Shown one piece after another: positions 26,622 through 35,923 of a DNA stretch of 64,000 nucleotides (the stretch's first letter is position 1; each line of letters starts with the position of its first letter). The position numbers and the translations under genes were made by a program. Source of the stretch: Corynebacterium comes (GTDB lineage: Bacteria; Actinomycetota; Actinomycetes; Mycobacteriales; Mycobacteriaceae); NCBI RefSeq assembly GCF_009734405.1, contig NZ_CP046453.1, positions 1,178,001 to 1,242,000 on the forward strand, in the 5' to 3' direction. Below the pieces are notes generated by a model. That model was given only the letters and a program-made list of their open reading frames with translations. It was not told the origin of the DNA and made no database searches.

Positions 26622-27174
26622 AGGCGCTGAGGTGGTTGCGGGAGGCCTTGAGCAGGTTCTCCATGACGGTCCTCACATCGGCGTCCTCGGGGCCGATGCC
26701 GGCGAGCACCTGCTCCAGATCGGCGATGTCCATCTCCTCGATGGTCCTTCCGACCTCCAGGGCGTCGCGCGGGCTCTGCACGCCCTTGGCCACCAGCTCG
26801 TCGTAGAGTTTCTGCAGGCCGGGGTCGCTGAACTTTCCGGCGCCGAGCCGCGGATCGGTGAGCCCGCGCTTCTGCAGGAGCGGCAGAGCTGCATTCTGGT
26901 GGGTGGCCTCGCTGGCGCTGATGTTCTCGAAGATGCGGGTGCCGTGTGCATTGAGCATCGCCCGGTAGACATCGTAGGCGAGCTTCTCCTCCTCGATGAG
27001 GTAGAGGAGTTCGGAGTTGATGTCCACGGTGGTGGAGGTGGCGGTCGGCGCCGCGGCGACCTGCTGCTGGCCGGACTGTCCTCGGCGGGGCCCTGCGGCA
27101 TCCGCCACCTGGGTGGCGGTGAGCGTCAGGGTGGCGGCGAGGACAGCTGCTCCGAATTTACGGGCGAGTGCCAT
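26599..27174 (-). CDS. Secreted DUF2202 (ferritin-like) protein
   Basis: Exported protein of 191 aa. A signal peptide (residues 1-26, ending VADAA) is followed by a Gln/Ala linker and the DUF2202 domain: ELLYLIEEEKLAYDVYRAML, then FENISASEATHQNAALPLL. Both carry the Glu and Glu-x-x-His spacing of a two-metal four-helix bundle. These proteins are thought to bind or oxidise metals outside the cell. AAGGAG lies 10 bases before the ATG. A CsoR-like palindrome 67-82 bases upstream, overlapping a -10-like TATATT, suggests metal, probably copper, control. Confidence 0.85.
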   Translation of the reverse strand: MALARKFGAAVLAATLTLTATQVADAAGPRRGQSGQQQVAAAPTATSTTVDINSELLYLIEEEKLAYDVYRAMLNAHGTRIFENISASEATHQNAALPLLQKRGLTDPRLGAGKFSDPGLQKLYDELVAKGVQSPRDALEVGRTIEEMDIADLEQVLAGIGPEDADVRTVMENLLKASRNHLSAFNRQLAL

Positions 27175-27240
27175 TGTCAACATCTCCTTGAGAAGGTCTG
27201 TGGCTGATATTTCAAAGGTATCGCCGCCGGACTGGAAAAT

Positions 27241-27256
27241 ATACCCCACTGGGTAT
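27241..27256. promoter_or_regulatory. CsoR-like palindrome ATACCC-N4-GGGTAT
   Basis: A perfect 16-base inverted repeat followed by GGGG, in the 154-base gap between the divergent DUF2202 and SbnA-like genes. It has the form of sites bound by the copper sensors CsoR and RicR (for example TACCC...GGGTA). A leader hairpin CCGGGAA-CTTT-TTCCCGG follows at 27277-27294. Copper control is inferred from the pattern. Confidence 0.55.
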
Positions 27257-27328
27257 GGGGAATCTCATGTCCTGCACCGGGAACTTTTTCCCGGCCCTCC
27301 GCCCCCGTTTCCGCGTAAGCTTTCCCGC

Positions 27329-28264
27329 ATGAATGGTCCCACGATCGCCGACACCATCGGGAACACGCCCCTCGTCCGCCTGAACCGGATCGCCCCAGGC
27401 CGGGACGTCACCGTGTGGGCGAAACTCGAGTTCTTCAATCCCGGTGGCAGCGCCAAGGACCGCACCGCCCAGGCCATGGTCGCCTCCGGTGGCCTGAAGC
27501 CCGGTGACACCGTGGTGGAGTCCAGCTCCGGCAACCTCGGCATTGCACTCGCCCGGGAGGCGGTCCTCGGTGGCTGGAACTTCCACTGCGTCGTCGATCC
27601 GCGCACCAACCGTTCCACCATCGCCCACATGCAGGCGCTGGGTGCGGTCGTCCATGAGGTGACCGAACCTGATCAGGCCACCGGTGACTGGCTCACCGCC
27701 CGGCGCGCCCGGGTCGCGGAGCTGCTCACGGAGATCGACGGCGCCATCTGCCTGGACCAGTACTCCAACCCGGAGGCCTTCCGGGCGCACGATGAGGGCA
27801 CCATGGCGGAGATTCTCCGCCAGCTCGGCCATGCCCCGGACCACCTCGTCGTCGCGGTGAGCACCACCGGCACGATCGGCGGTTGCCTGCGCCACATCGC
27901 CGCCCGAGGCCTCCACACTCAGGTCACCGCTGTGGACGCGCAAGGTTCGGTGCTTTTCGACGGCCACCCGGGCGAGCGCCACCTCCCGGGCTTCGGCGCG
28001 GGCATGGTGCCCGAGCTCGCGACATCGGTGAGCCCGCACCGTGTGCTCCGCATCAACGACCGCGAATCGGTGGCGGGCGCACGTAAGCTGGTCCGGCTGG
28101 AGGCGATCCTGCCGGGGGCTTCGGGCGGGGCGGTGATCGCGGCCGTCGAGAAGCTCCTTCCGGAGCTGGCGCCGGGCAGCGAGGTCGTGCTCATCCTGCA
28201 CGACAGCGGCACCAGGTACCTGGACACGATCTACAACGACGAATGGGTGGAGAAGAACCTGTGA
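27329..28264 (+). CDS. SbnA/CysK-family PLP-dependent synthase
   Basis: Fold-type II PLP enzyme of 311 aa. NTPLVRLNR and NPGGSAKDRTAQAM (PLP lysine in SAKDR), then ESSSGNLGIALA and STTGTIGG, are the cysteine-synthase pattern. ESSSGN and the length resemble SbnA, which joins O-phosphoserine and glutamate in diaminopropionate synthesis, more than housekeeping CysK. It is coupled by a four-base GTGA overlap to an FAD/PLP fusion gene, so a product of this enzyme is probably processed by that partner. No ribosome site is visible before ATG 27329. Confidence 0.8.
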   Translation: MNGPTIADTIGNTPLVRLNRIAPGRDVTVWAKLEFFNPGGSAKDRTAQAMVASGGLKPGDTVVESSSGNLGIALAREAVLGGWNFHCVVDPRTNRSTIAHMQALGAVVHEVTEPDQATGDWLTARRARVAELLTEIDGAICLDQYSNPEAFRAHDEGTMAEILRQLGHAPDHLVVAVSTTGTIGGCLRHIAARGLHTQVTAVDAQGSVLFDGHPGERHLPGFGAGMVPELATSVSPHRVLRINDRESVAGARKLVRLEAILPGASGGAVIAAVEKLLPELAPGSEVVLILHDSGTRYLDTIYNDEWVEKNL

Positions 28265-30867
28265 TCACGGTTGCCATCATCGGCGGGGGGCCGCGGGGCC
28301 TGTGGGCGGCCGAGGAGCTGCTGGGCGTGGCCCGCGAACGGGGTGCGGCGGTGGCGCTGCACGTCTTCGACGACGGCGGTCCCGCCGCCTATGATCCGCA
28401 GCAGCCGGAGGAGTGGCTGATCAACGTGCGTTCCTCGGTCATCCGGACGCAGCTGGGCAGCTTCGACGACTGGCGCGGGGTCCACGACGATCCCTTCCCG
28501 CCGCGGCGTCTGGTGGGGGAGTTCCTCGCCGCATCCTGGGTGGCACTCGCCGACCACGTGCCGCCGCGCTGCACCTTCACCCGGCACACGGTGCACGTGG
28601 CGGAGCTTGAACCCGGGGGCGGGCAGTGGTGCGTCGAAGGAGAACTCTTCGACGAGGTCCTCCTCGCCACCGGTCATGCCACCGACTGGCCGGGTTCCCT
28701 CGCCCATGCGCAGCTGCCCGAGGACGTGCGCGTCATCGCCTCGCCCTACCCGGCCGGCAACCTCGCGGGCATCGGGCCCGAGGACCGGGTGCTGGTGCGC
28801 GGTGCGGCCCTGACCTTCCACGACGTCACCCGGGCCTGTTCCCCGGCGGTGTTCATTCCCGTCACACGAACAGGAAAATTCATGGTGGTCAAGCCTGAGA
28901 TCGGGACTGTGGACGTGCGGGAGATCATCGACGCCGGCCGGGAACGCATCCGTGGAGTCGAGGATCTGCCGGAACTCGTCGACGTCCTCGACGACGTCGC
29001 GGGGCAGCTGCTGGAACGCGCCGGTACCACGGACACGGACTGGGCCGCCGGAATTGCGTGGCGCGACCTCTACCCCGCGATCGTCGAGCGGGCCTCCTAC
29101 GCCGGACGCGACAGCCTCGCGGGCTTCGGCGAACTCGCACGCCGCCTCGAGCGGGTCGCCTTCGGACCGCCGCCGGAGACCGCCGCGCACCTGCAGTCGC
29201 TCATCGACTCCGGGCGCGTCGACCCCACACACCTGCACCGCGGCGGTGAACCCCTCAACGACCTCGTCCGGGAGCTCGACATCACGGTGGTCGTCGACGC
29301 CGTCATCCCGCCACCCGGCGTGGTCCCCGGCACCCTGTGCCGGTCGCTTGTCGACGCCGGACACGCCCGTGTCCGCCCGGGCACCCGCGGCCTGGACGTG
29401 GAACCGGACGGCACCGTCGTGGGGCAGAAGAACCTCGCGGCCGTCGGCCGCATGACCGAGGACGTGGTCCTGGGCAACGACACCCTCTCGCGCACCCTCC
29501 ACGACGTCATCCCGCGCTGGGCGCGCCGGGTGGTCCCCGGGCCGGGACAGGCCCACGGCATCCCGCCGCTGACCGCCCGTCTGGAACCCTGGGCCCGTGA
29601 GCTCACCTCCGACCCCGGGGCCTGCCGGGACCTGATCTCGGAGTTCGGCAGTCCGGTCAATGTCCTGCACCCGGAGACGATGCCGCCGCACCTGGCGGAG
29701 CTCGTCGACGCGGGCGCGGACATGGGCGTGGAAACCCGCATCTTCTTCGCCCGCAAAGCCAACAAGGGGCTCGCGTTCGTCGACGCGGTCCGCGACGCCG
29801 GGCACGGCGTGGATGTGGCCGGCGAGCGGGAACTCTCGCAGGTCCTCGCCCGTGGCGTGCCCGGGGAACGGATCATCCTCTCCGCCGCCATCAAACCGGA
29901 CCGGCTCCTGGAGCTGGCCATCGCCAACGGGGTGACCATCTCCGCGGATTCCCGTGCCGAGCTCGACCGCATCTCCGCTCTCGCCGGGGACCGCCGTGCC
30001 CGGGTGGCACCCCGGGTGGCCCCTGACCCTGAGCTGCTCCCGCCGACCCGTTTCGGCGAACGCTCGGGGGACTGGGCCCGACATCTCGCGGGTCCGGTCG
30101 CGGGCGTGGACGTCGTCGGCCTGCACGTTCACCTCCACGGCTACTCCGCAGCCGCCCGGGCCACCGCGTTACGCGAGTGCTGCTCGCTTGTCGACGCCCT
30201 CGTCGCCGCCGGCCACGCCCCCTCCTTCATCGACCTCGGCGGCGGGGTCCCCATGAACTACCTCGACGATGCGCAGCAGTGGGCCGGCTACCAGGCGGCC
30301 CGCGCCGCGATGATCGACGGCTACGCCGACCCCTTCACCTGGAAGTCCGACCCGCTGAACAACACCTACCCCTACCACCAGTCGCCGGTGCGTGGCGGGT
30401 GGCTGAAGCAGGTGCTCGGGGACGGGGTCGCCGCCGAGCTGAGGCGCCGGCACCTGCGCCTGCACCTGGAGCCGGGGCGCAGCGTGCTCGACGGGTGCGG
30501 GCTGATCCTGGCGGAGGTGGCCTTCGTGAAGACCCGCAGCGACGGCGTACCACTGGTCGGCCTGGCGATGAACCGCACCCAGTGCCGCACCACCTCCGAC
30601 GACTACCTGGTCGACCCGATCCACGTCACCGATTCGGCGGACGGGAAGGAGCTGGAGGCGTACCTGGTGGGCGCCTACTGCATCGAGGACGAGCTCATCC
30701 TGCGCCGGCGCATCCGTTTCCCGAAGGGCGTGAAGGCCGGCGACGTCATCGCCATCCCGAACACCGCCGGCTACTTCATGCATATCCTCGAGAGCGCCTC
30801 GCACCAGATCCCGCTGGCGAAGAACGTGGTCTGGCCGGCGGGTGTGCTCGACGACATCGACGTCTAA
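28261..30867 (+). CDS. FAD/NAD(P)-binding domain fused to a Y4yA-like PLP decarboxylase domain
   Basis: Two-domain protein of 868 aa. Residues 1 to about 440 are a COG4529-type FAD/NAD(P)-binding module: VAIIGGGPRGLWAAEE at the start, WLINVRSS, and VLLATGH. Residues about 460-868 are a fold-type III PLP domain of the DAP/ornithine decarboxylase class: FFARKANKG with the PLP lysine K499, VVGLHVHLHG, LEPGRS, and YCIEDE in place of the usual CESGD. GTG 28261 has GGAGAAG upstream and overlaps the synthase stop. Oxidation plus decarboxylation of an amino-acid conjugate is likely. Product unknown. It ends 4 bases into the convergent ltbR. Confidence 0.8.
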   Translation: MITVAIIGGGPRGLWAAEELLGVARERGAAVALHVFDDGGPAAYDPQQPEEWLINVRSSVIRTQLGSFDDWRGVHDDPFPPRRLVGEFLAASWVALADHVPPRCTFTRHTVHVAELEPGGGQWCVEGELFDEVLLATGHATDWPGSLAHAQLPEDVRVIASPYPAGNLAGIGPEDRVLVRGAALTFHDVTRACSPAVFIPVTRTGKFMVVKPEIGTVDVREIIDAGRERIRGVEDLPELVDVLDDVAGQLLERAGTTDTDWAAGIAWRDLYPAIVERASYAGRDSLAGFGELARRLERVAFGPPPETAAHLQSLIDSGRVDPTHLHRGGEPLNDLVRELDITVVVDAVIPPPGVVPGTLCRSLVDAGHARVRPGTRGLDVEPDGTVVGQKNLAAVGRMTEDVVLGNDTLSRTLHDVIPRWARRVVPGPGQAHGIPPLTARLEPWARELTSDPGACRDLISEFGSPVNVLHPETMPPHLAELVDAGADMGVETRIFFARKANKGLAFVDAVRDAGHGVDVAGERELSQVLARGVPGERIILSAAIKPDRLLELAIANGVTISADSRAELDRISALAGDRRARVAPRVAPDPELLPPTRFGERSGDWARHLAGPVAGVDVVGLHVHLHGYSAAARATALRECCSLVDALVAAGHAPSFIDLGGGVPMNYLDDAQQWAGYQAARAAMIDGYADPFTWKSDPLNNTYPYHQSPVRGGWLKQVLGDGVAAELRRRHLRLHLEPGRSVLDGCGLILAEVAFVKTRSDGVPLVGLAMNRTQCRTTSDDYLVDPIHVTDSADGKELEAYLVGAYCIEDELILRRRIRFPKGVKAGDVIAIPNTAGYFMHILESASHQIPLAKNVVWPAGVLDDIDV

Positions 30868-31574
30868 AGGGAGGCCGACAGGTGTTCCGCCGCCTTCGCC
30901 AGGTCAGCGCCCCATTTTCGTCCGGGGTGCGGGCGCAGGCGCTCGGCAGGCCCGGAGACGGAGAGGACGGCGACGAACTGGCCCGCGGGCGTGAACACCG
31001 GGGCGGACAGGGAGGCCAGGCCGACCTCGCGCTCGGCGACGGACTCGCTCCACCCGCGGTCCCGCACCCCGTCGAGGTCGGCGGGGGAGAAGCGGGCGTC
31101 GGCAAGCAGGGATTCGCGCAGCTCCTTCGGGCCGAAGGCGAGGAAGACCTTGGCGGCCGAGCCGGAGGTGAGCGGCAGCTGGGAGCCGACGGGGACGGTG
31201 TTCTGCAGGCCGACGGGCGGTTCCTGGGCGGCGACGCAGGTGCGTGAGCTGCCGGTGAGCTGGTAGAGCTGCACGGATTCGCCGGTGGTGTCGACCAGGC
31301 GGGCCATGACGGGGGTGGCCGCGGCGATGAGGTGGTCCTTGCCGCCGGTGCCCAGGGAGCTGAGGGCGGGGCCGGTCATCCACCGACCGTCCCCGCCGCG
31401 CGCCAGGATGCGGTGGGTCTCCAGGGCGGTGGCGAGCCGGTGGGCGGTCGCGCGCGGCAGGCCGGTGGTCTCACACAGCTCCGTGAGGGAGAGGGGATGG
31501 GGTGCCACGGCCGTCATGATGGCCACTGCCCGGTCGAGCACCTTGATGCCGGAAACTGCGCTATACTGTCCCAT
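30864..31574 (-). CDS. ltbR: IclR-family regulator of leucine genes
   Basis: Transcriptional repressor of 236 aa with an N-terminal winged helix-turn-helix ([25 protein letters not shown]) and the IclR effector domain (residues about 80-236). The position, divergent from leuC, and the sequence pattern match C. glutamicum LtbR, which represses leuB and leuCD. The shared 56-base region holds a 17-base palindrome at 31589-31605. Confidence 0.9.
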   Translation of the reverse strand: MGQYSAVSGIKVLDRAVAIMTAVAPHPLSLTELCETTGLPRATAHRLATALETHRILARGGDGRWMTGPALSSLGTGGKDHLIAAATPVMARLVDTTGESVQLYQLTGSSRTCVAAQEPPVGLQNTVPVGSQLPLTSGSAAKVFLAFGPKELRESLLADARFSPADLDGVRDRGWSESVAEREVGLASLSAPVFTPAGQFVAVLSVSGPAERLRPHPGRKWGADLAKAAEHLSASL

Positions 31575-31588
31575 ACCGCGATACTAAC

Positions 31589-31605
31589 ATCTCACAACGT
31601 GAGAT
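31589..31605. promoter_or_regulatory. Probable LtbR operator ATCTCAC-AAC-GTGAGAT
   Basis: A perfect 7+7 inverted repeat in the ltbR-leuC gap, 26 bases before the leuC start and 15 bases before ltbR. It can serve both divergent promoters. Recognition by LtbR is inferred from position. Confidence 0.6.
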
Positions 31606-31630
31606 TTCACAGATGGAAAGGTGGACATCC

Positions 31631-33049
31631 ATGGCCGAGAAGCTCACGCTGGCAGAGAAGGTGTGGAACGACCACATCGTCGCCAAGGGCGAAAACGGGG
31701 AGCCCGACCTGCTCTACATCGACCTGCAGCTCCTCCACGAGGTGACCTCCCCGCAGGCCTTCGACGGGCTGCGCCTGGCCGGCCGGAAGCTCCGCCGCCC
31801 CGACCTGCACCTGGCGACCGAGGACCACAACGTGCCCACCGAGGGCATCGTCTCCGGCTCCCTCCTGGAGATCAAGGAGGCGACCTCCCGTGTCCAGGTG
31901 GAGACCCTCCGCAGGAACTGCGCGGAGTTCGGCATCCGCCTGCACTCGATGGGCGACGTGAAGCAGGGCATCGTCCACACCGTCGGCCCGCAGCTGGGCG
32001 CGACCCAGCCGGGCATGACCATCGTCTGCGGCGACTCCCACACCTCCACCCACGGCGCTTTCGGCTCCATCGCCATGGGCATCGGCACCTCCGAGGTGGA
32101 GCACGTCATGGCCACCCAGACGCTGCCGCTCAAGCCCTTCAGGACCATGGCCATCGAGGTCTCGGGTCAGCTGCAGCCGGGCGTGACCGCAAAGGACCTG
32201 ATCCTGGCCATCATCGCCAAGATCGGCACCGGCGGCGGCCAGGGCTACATCATCGAGTACCGCGGCGAGGCCATCCGGGCGCTGTCCATGGAAGCCCGCA
32301 TGACCATCTGCAACATGTCCATCGAGGCCGGCGCCCGTGCCGGCATGGTCGCCCCGGACGAGAAGACCTTCGAGTACGTCCAGGGCCGTGAGTTCGCACC
32401 CCAGGGCGCGGACTGGGACGCGGCCGTCGAATACTGGAAGACGCTGCCGACGGACGAGGGCGCGGAATTCGACACCGTCGTCGAGATCGACGGCTCCGCA
32501 CTGACCCCGTTCGTCACCTGGGGCACCAACCCCGGCCAGGGCCTGCCGCTGAGCGCCAACGTGCCGGACCCGGAGGACTTCACCAACGAGGGCGACAAGG
32601 CCGCCGCGGAGAAGGCCCTGACCTACATGGACCTCAAGCCCGGCACGCCGCTGCGTGAGATCGCCATCGACACCGTCTTCCTCGGCTCCTGCACCAACGC
32701 CCGCATCGAGGATCTGCGCGCCGCCGCTGAGGTGCTCGAGGGCCGCACCATCGCCGAGGGCACCCGGATGCTCGTCGTGCCGTCCTCCACGATGGTCAAG
32801 GAGCAGGCCGAGGAAGAGGGTCTGGACAAGATCTTCACCGAGTTCGGCGCCGAGTGGCGCACCGCCGGCTGCTCCATGTGCCTGGGGATGAACCCCGACC
32901 AGCTGAAGCCGGGTGAGCGTTCCGCCTCCACCTCGAACCGCAACTTCGAGGGCCGCCAGGGCCCGGGCGGACGCACCCACCTCGTGTCCCCGCCGGTGGC
33001 CGCCGCCACCGCCATCCTCGGCCACCTCGCCAGCCCCGCCGACCTGTAA
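31631..33049 (+). CDS. leuC: 3-isopropylmalate dehydratase large subunit
   Basis: Large subunit (472 aa) of isopropylmalate isomerase, which carries a [4Fe-4S] cluster and turns 2- into 3-isopropylmalate in leucine synthesis. [27 protein letters not shown] and [11 protein letters not shown] supply cluster cysteines and substrate contacts. GAAAGG precedes the ATG. leuD follows after 10 bases. Controlled with leuD by the upstream operator. Confidence 0.97.
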   Translation: MAEKLTLAEKVWNDHIVAKGENGEPDLLYIDLQLLHEVTSPQAFDGLRLAGRKLRRPDLHLATEDHNVPTEGIVSGSLLEIKEATSRVQVETLRRNCAEFGIRLHSMGDVKQGIVHTVGPQLGATQPGMTIVCGDSHTSTHGAFGSIAMGIGTSEVEHVMATQTLPLKPFRTMAIEVSGQLQPGVTAKDLILAIIAKIGTGGGQGYIIEYRGEAIRALSMEARMTICNMSIEAGARAGMVAPDEKTFEYVQGREFAPQGADWDAAVEYWKTLPTDEGAEFDTVVEIDGSALTPFVTWGTNPGQGLPLSANVPDPEDFTNEGDKAAAEKALTYMDLKPGTPLREIAIDTVFLGSCTNARIEDLRAAAEVLEGRTIAEGTRMLVVPSSTMVKEQAEEEGLDKIFTEFGAEWRTAGCSMCLGMNPDQLKPGERSASTSNRNFEGRQGPGGRTHLVSPPVAAATAILGHLASPADL

Positions 33050-33059
33050 GGAGAACACC

Positions 33060-33656
33060 ATGGAGAAGTTCACCACCCACACCGGTGTCGGCGTCCCGCT
33101 GACCCGCTCCAACGTCGACACCGACCAGATCATCCCCGCCGTCTACCTCAAGCGCGTCACCCGCACGGGCTTCGAGGACGGCCTGTTCGCCAGCTGGCGC
33201 AAGGACGAGAACTTCGTCCTCAACCAGGAGCCCTACCGCAAGGGCTCGGTGCTGGTCACCGGCCCCGACTTCGGTACCGGCTCCTCCCGTGAGCACGCCG
33301 TCTGGGCGCTCATGGACTACGGCTTCCGCGTCGTGCTGTCCCCGCGCTTCGCCGACATCTTCCGGGGCAACTCCGGCAAGGCCGGTCTGCTCGCCGCGCA
33401 GCTGGAGGAGGCCGACATCGAGCTGCTCTGGAAGCAGCTCGAAGCCGAGCCGGGCCTGGAGATCACCGTTGATCTGGAGTCCCGCACCGTCACGGCGGGG
33501 GAGAACACCTACCAGTTCTCCGTCGACGACTACACCCGCTGGCGCCTCCTGGAGGGCCTGGACGACATCGGCCTGACCCTGCGCGACGAGCAGGCCATCA
33601 CCGACTTCGAGGCGAAGCGCCCGGCCTTCAAGCCGACGATCGCCGCCGAGGCCTAG
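33060..33656 (+). CDS. leuD: 3-isopropylmalate dehydratase small subunit
   Basis: Small subunit (198 aa) that completes the LeuCD isomerase. [14 protein letters not shown] and [21 protein letters not shown] are the family motifs. AAGGAG lies 7 bases before the ATG at 33060. A perfect terminator palindrome follows. Confidence 0.97.
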   Translation: MEKFTTHTGVGVPLTRSNVDTDQIIPAVYLKRVTRTGFEDGLFASWRKDENFVLNQEPYRKGSVLVTGPDFGTGSSREHAVWALMDYGFRVVLSPRFADIFRGNSGKAGLLAAQLEEADIELLWKQLEAEPGLEITVDLESRTVTAGENTYQFSVDDYTRWRLLEGLDDIGLTLRDEQAITDFEAKRPAFKPTIAAEA

Positions 33657-33667
33657 GTACCCCGACA

Positions 33668-33703
33668 GGAGAGGCCACCGACGGATCCGTCGGTGGCCTC
33701 TCC
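33668..33703 (+). terminator. Terminator of leuCD
   Basis: A 36-base perfect palindrome GGAGAGGCCACCGACG...CGTCGGTGGCCTCTCC centred on GGATCC, followed by TTCGTTC. Confidence 0.8.
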
Positions 33704-33758
33704 TTCGTTCCGGGTAGATTCGGCACTACCCTGACCCCTCGCCCTGAAAGGACGATCC

Positions 33759-34160
33759 ATGGCAGACGACAGATTTGAGGCGGGACTGCAGATCCGCCGC
33801 GAGGTGATGGGCGACGACTTCGTCGACGCCGCACTGTCCCGCAATGCGGGCACCGACGGGGAGGAACTGCAGCGGCACATCACCGACACGGTCTGGGGCT
33901 CGGTGTGGACCCGCGAGGGGCTCGGTAAACGCGACCGCAGCCTGCTCAACATCGGCATGCTCGTGGCACTGCGTGCCACCGAGGAGCTGCGTGGCCACGT
34001 CCGCGGCGGACTGCGCAACGGCCTGCGCCGTGAGGAGATCACCGAGGCCGTCATCCACGCCTCCGGCTACTGTGGCGCGCCCGCCGCGCTGTCGGCCATG
34101 AAAGTGGTGCAGGAGGTTCTGGAGGCCGAACTCGGCCCTAGGACCCCGAGCGGGGAGTGA
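33759..34160 (+). CDS. Carboxymuconolactone decarboxylase-family protein
   Basis: Protein of 133 aa in the PcaC/AhpD-like family. WTREGLGKRDRSLLNIGMLVAL and RGHVRGGLRNGLRREEITEAVIHASGYCG are the hallmark, with His in HVRGGL. There is a single Cys (GYCG), so it is PcaC-like rather than an AhpD disulfide peroxidase. The aromatic pathway genes normally with pcaC are absent. GAAAGGA precedes the ATG. The 3' end overlaps the convergent DUF4395 gene by 23 bases. Confidence 0.87.
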   Translation: MADDRFEAGLQIRREVMGDDFVDAALSRNAGTDGEELQRHITDTVWGSVWTREGLGKRDRSLLNIGMLVALRATEELRGHVRGGLRNGLRREEITEAVIHASGYCGAPAALSAMKVVQEVLEAELGPRTPSGE

Positions 34161-34701
34161 CCAGCCCGACGTCGGCACGCTCGATCGTGAGCGCCGCCGG
34201 CGTCACCTTGGCGTAGCGGCGGCCGACAGACGCACATTCCTCGCAGATGTCCTCCGGGATGACGCCCCACCGCATGAGCACGCTGAAGATCCGGCAACCC
34301 AGGCAGAAGCCGAACGCCGACTCCAGGGTCGCGGCCACCACCAGGGCGACCAGCGTGACGGTGGCGGCGGTGGTCCACCCGGCGAACGTGAAGGCCAGCG
34401 CGGTTCCGCTCACCACCAGGCCGATCGCCTGGGCGAAACGCTTCGGCGGTCCGGCGGTCAGTCGCGGGGCGCGCCGCAGCAGCGGCACCAGGACGTGCAC
34501 GGAGAGGCGTCCGAAGGGGGAGTACCGGGGACCACCCGCGACGCGGAGCGCGAAACCGAGCGTCAGCGCCACGAGCAGCGCCAGCCGCACGCCGTCCCCG
34601 GAGAGGATCGTCGCCGCGGTGAGCGCCACCACCAGGCCGGCGGTGCACCGGGCGGCGTACTCGTTGACCGGATTGGGGAAGACGAACAGGGATCGGTTCA
34701 A
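34138..34701 (-). CDS. DUF4395 membrane protein (TTG start)
   Basis: Membrane protein of 187 aa with four to five hydrophobic segments. The first residues FVFPNPVNEYAARCTAGLV and the later GFALRVAGGPRYSPFGRL and ESAFGFCLGCRIF match DUF4395, in which a conserved CxxC sits at the membrane face and may handle thiols. A further Cys pair lies in the EDICEECASVG segment. TTG 34701 is the start, with TGAGGAGT 7 bases upstream. Confidence 0.8.
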   Translation of the reverse strand: MNRSLFVFPNPVNEYAARCTAGLVVALTAATILSGDGVRLALLVALTLGFALRVAGGPRYSPFGRLSVHVLVPLLRRAPRLTAGPPKRFAQAIGLVVSGTALAFTFAGWTTAATVTLVALVVAATLESAFGFCLGCRIFSVLMRWGVIPEDICEECASVGRRYAKVTPAALTIERADVGLVTPRSGS

Positions 34702-34785
34702 GGCAGACTCCTCACAGACGGACGGATCAGCAGATTGTACCGACCAGTCTGCAGTTTGTATACAGTCCGGTTCCGTCCCGGCCCG

Positions 34786-35790
34786 CTACTTCGCCGGCAG
34801 GGGGCTGACCAGGTAGTCCGCCCCCGTCAACTGCCCGCCATTGAAGGAGAGCACCCAGACGGACGCCTTCTTCGCCTCGATCTCGTCGAGCGGGAGACGT
34901 CCGTTCGCGCTGAGCCAGGCGATCATCTCGGGGACGGAGATGCCCTGGGAGACGACGACGGAGGTACCGCCGGCGTCGATGAGCTCGGTGAAGCGCCGCT
35001 TGCACTCGACCTCGTTGCGCAGCCACGCCTCGTCGCCGAACAGCGGGTCGACCACGACGTCGACGTTGAGTTCGTCGGCCAACGGCGCAGCCGTCGCCTG
35101 GCAACGCTCCGGCTCCGCGGAGTAGACGGCCACGGGCTTGTACGGCAGGAGCATGGGGACGAGCATCTCCGCCTGCCTGCGCCCCTTCTTGTCCAGTGGC
35201 CGCAGGTTGTCGTCGCCCTCCCAGTTACGGCGCTGGTGCGCACGACCGTGACGGATGTAGAGCACCCGCGAGGTGGCGGGCAGACGGAAACGCTTCTCGG
35301 CCTTGTCCAGCACGTGCCGGTCGACCTCATAGCTCAACAGCGCCCTGGCCTCCGCCAACGGGAGCCAGCGGAGCTCGTCCACCTCCGCGTTGGGGGTGAA
35401 CTCGCCACTGAGGACCTCACCGGTCCAGTAGTAGACGACCTTGGTGCGGTCGAGCACCGGGTAGGTCACCTTGCCCAGGAGTTTGCCCAGGCGGATCTCG
35501 TAGCCGGTCTCCTCGAGGATCTCGCGGGCTGCGGTCGTCGGCAGTGACTCGCCCGGGTCGACCTTGCCCTTCGCCAGCGACCAGTCGTCATAGGCGGGAC
35601 GGTGGATGACCGCCACCTCGACGGTGTCCAGGTCATGAATGTCACCGCGCCACAGCACCGCGCCAGCGGCCAGCATCGAACGCTTGAACTCCTTCACCGG
35701 GTCGGCCGGGATCACCTGATGACGGCCGTTGACCAGCAGTTCCGGTCCCTGATCCTTGTCCACCTCGTGAGGCAGCGGATTCTTCGCCAT
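34786..35790 (-). CDS. Nudix hydrolase fused to histidine phosphatase (MutT1-like)
   Basis: Cytoplasmic protein of 334 aa. Residues about 35-170 contain the Nudix box GKVDPGESLPTTAAREILEETG. Residues about 175-334 are a phosphoglycerate-mutase-like phosphatase with LYIRHGRAHQR. This two-domain layout is that of mycobacterial MutT1, which removes 8-oxo-GTP/dGTP and diadenosine polyphosphates. AAGGAG stands 4 bases before ATG 35790, so the start is clear. Divergent from gpsA. Confidence 0.9.
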   Translation of the reverse strand: MAKNPLPHEVDKDQGPELLVNGRHQVIPADPVKEFKRSMLAAGAVLWRGDIHDLDTVEVAVIHRPAYDDWSLAKGKVDPGESLPTTAAREILEETGYEIRLGKLLGKVTYPVLDRTKVVYYWTGEVLSGEFTPNAEVDELRWLPLAEARALLSYEVDRHVLDKAEKRFRLPATSRVLYIRHGRAHQRRNWEGDDNLRPLDKKGRRQAEMLVPMLLPYKPVAVYSAEPERCQATAAPLADELNVDVVVDPLFGDEAWLRNEVECKRRFTELIDAGGTSVVVSQGISVPEMIAWLSANGRLPLDEIEAKKASVWVLSFNGGQLTGADYLVSPLPAK

Positions 35791-35923
35791 ATTTCTCCTT
35801 CGGCGGTGTCGGATACGATTCCCACCATTTTCACTCACCTCCGCGCGGTTCGCACGACCAACCCGCCCTCCGCGTCCTTTAAGCTGGCTCCGAACAGTGG
35901 TCGAATGAGTGAGGGAGCAACGC

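Noticed and set aside
28231..30138. 635-aa frame antisense to the FAD/PLP fusion gene
   Set aside because: The plus strand has clear FAD and PLP motifs; the antisense product shows none.
34730..34770. Possible TetR-type operator (ACCGACCAGTCTGC) upstream of the DUF4395 gene
   Set aside because: The inverted repeat is imperfect (4 of 6) and no TetR gene is near.
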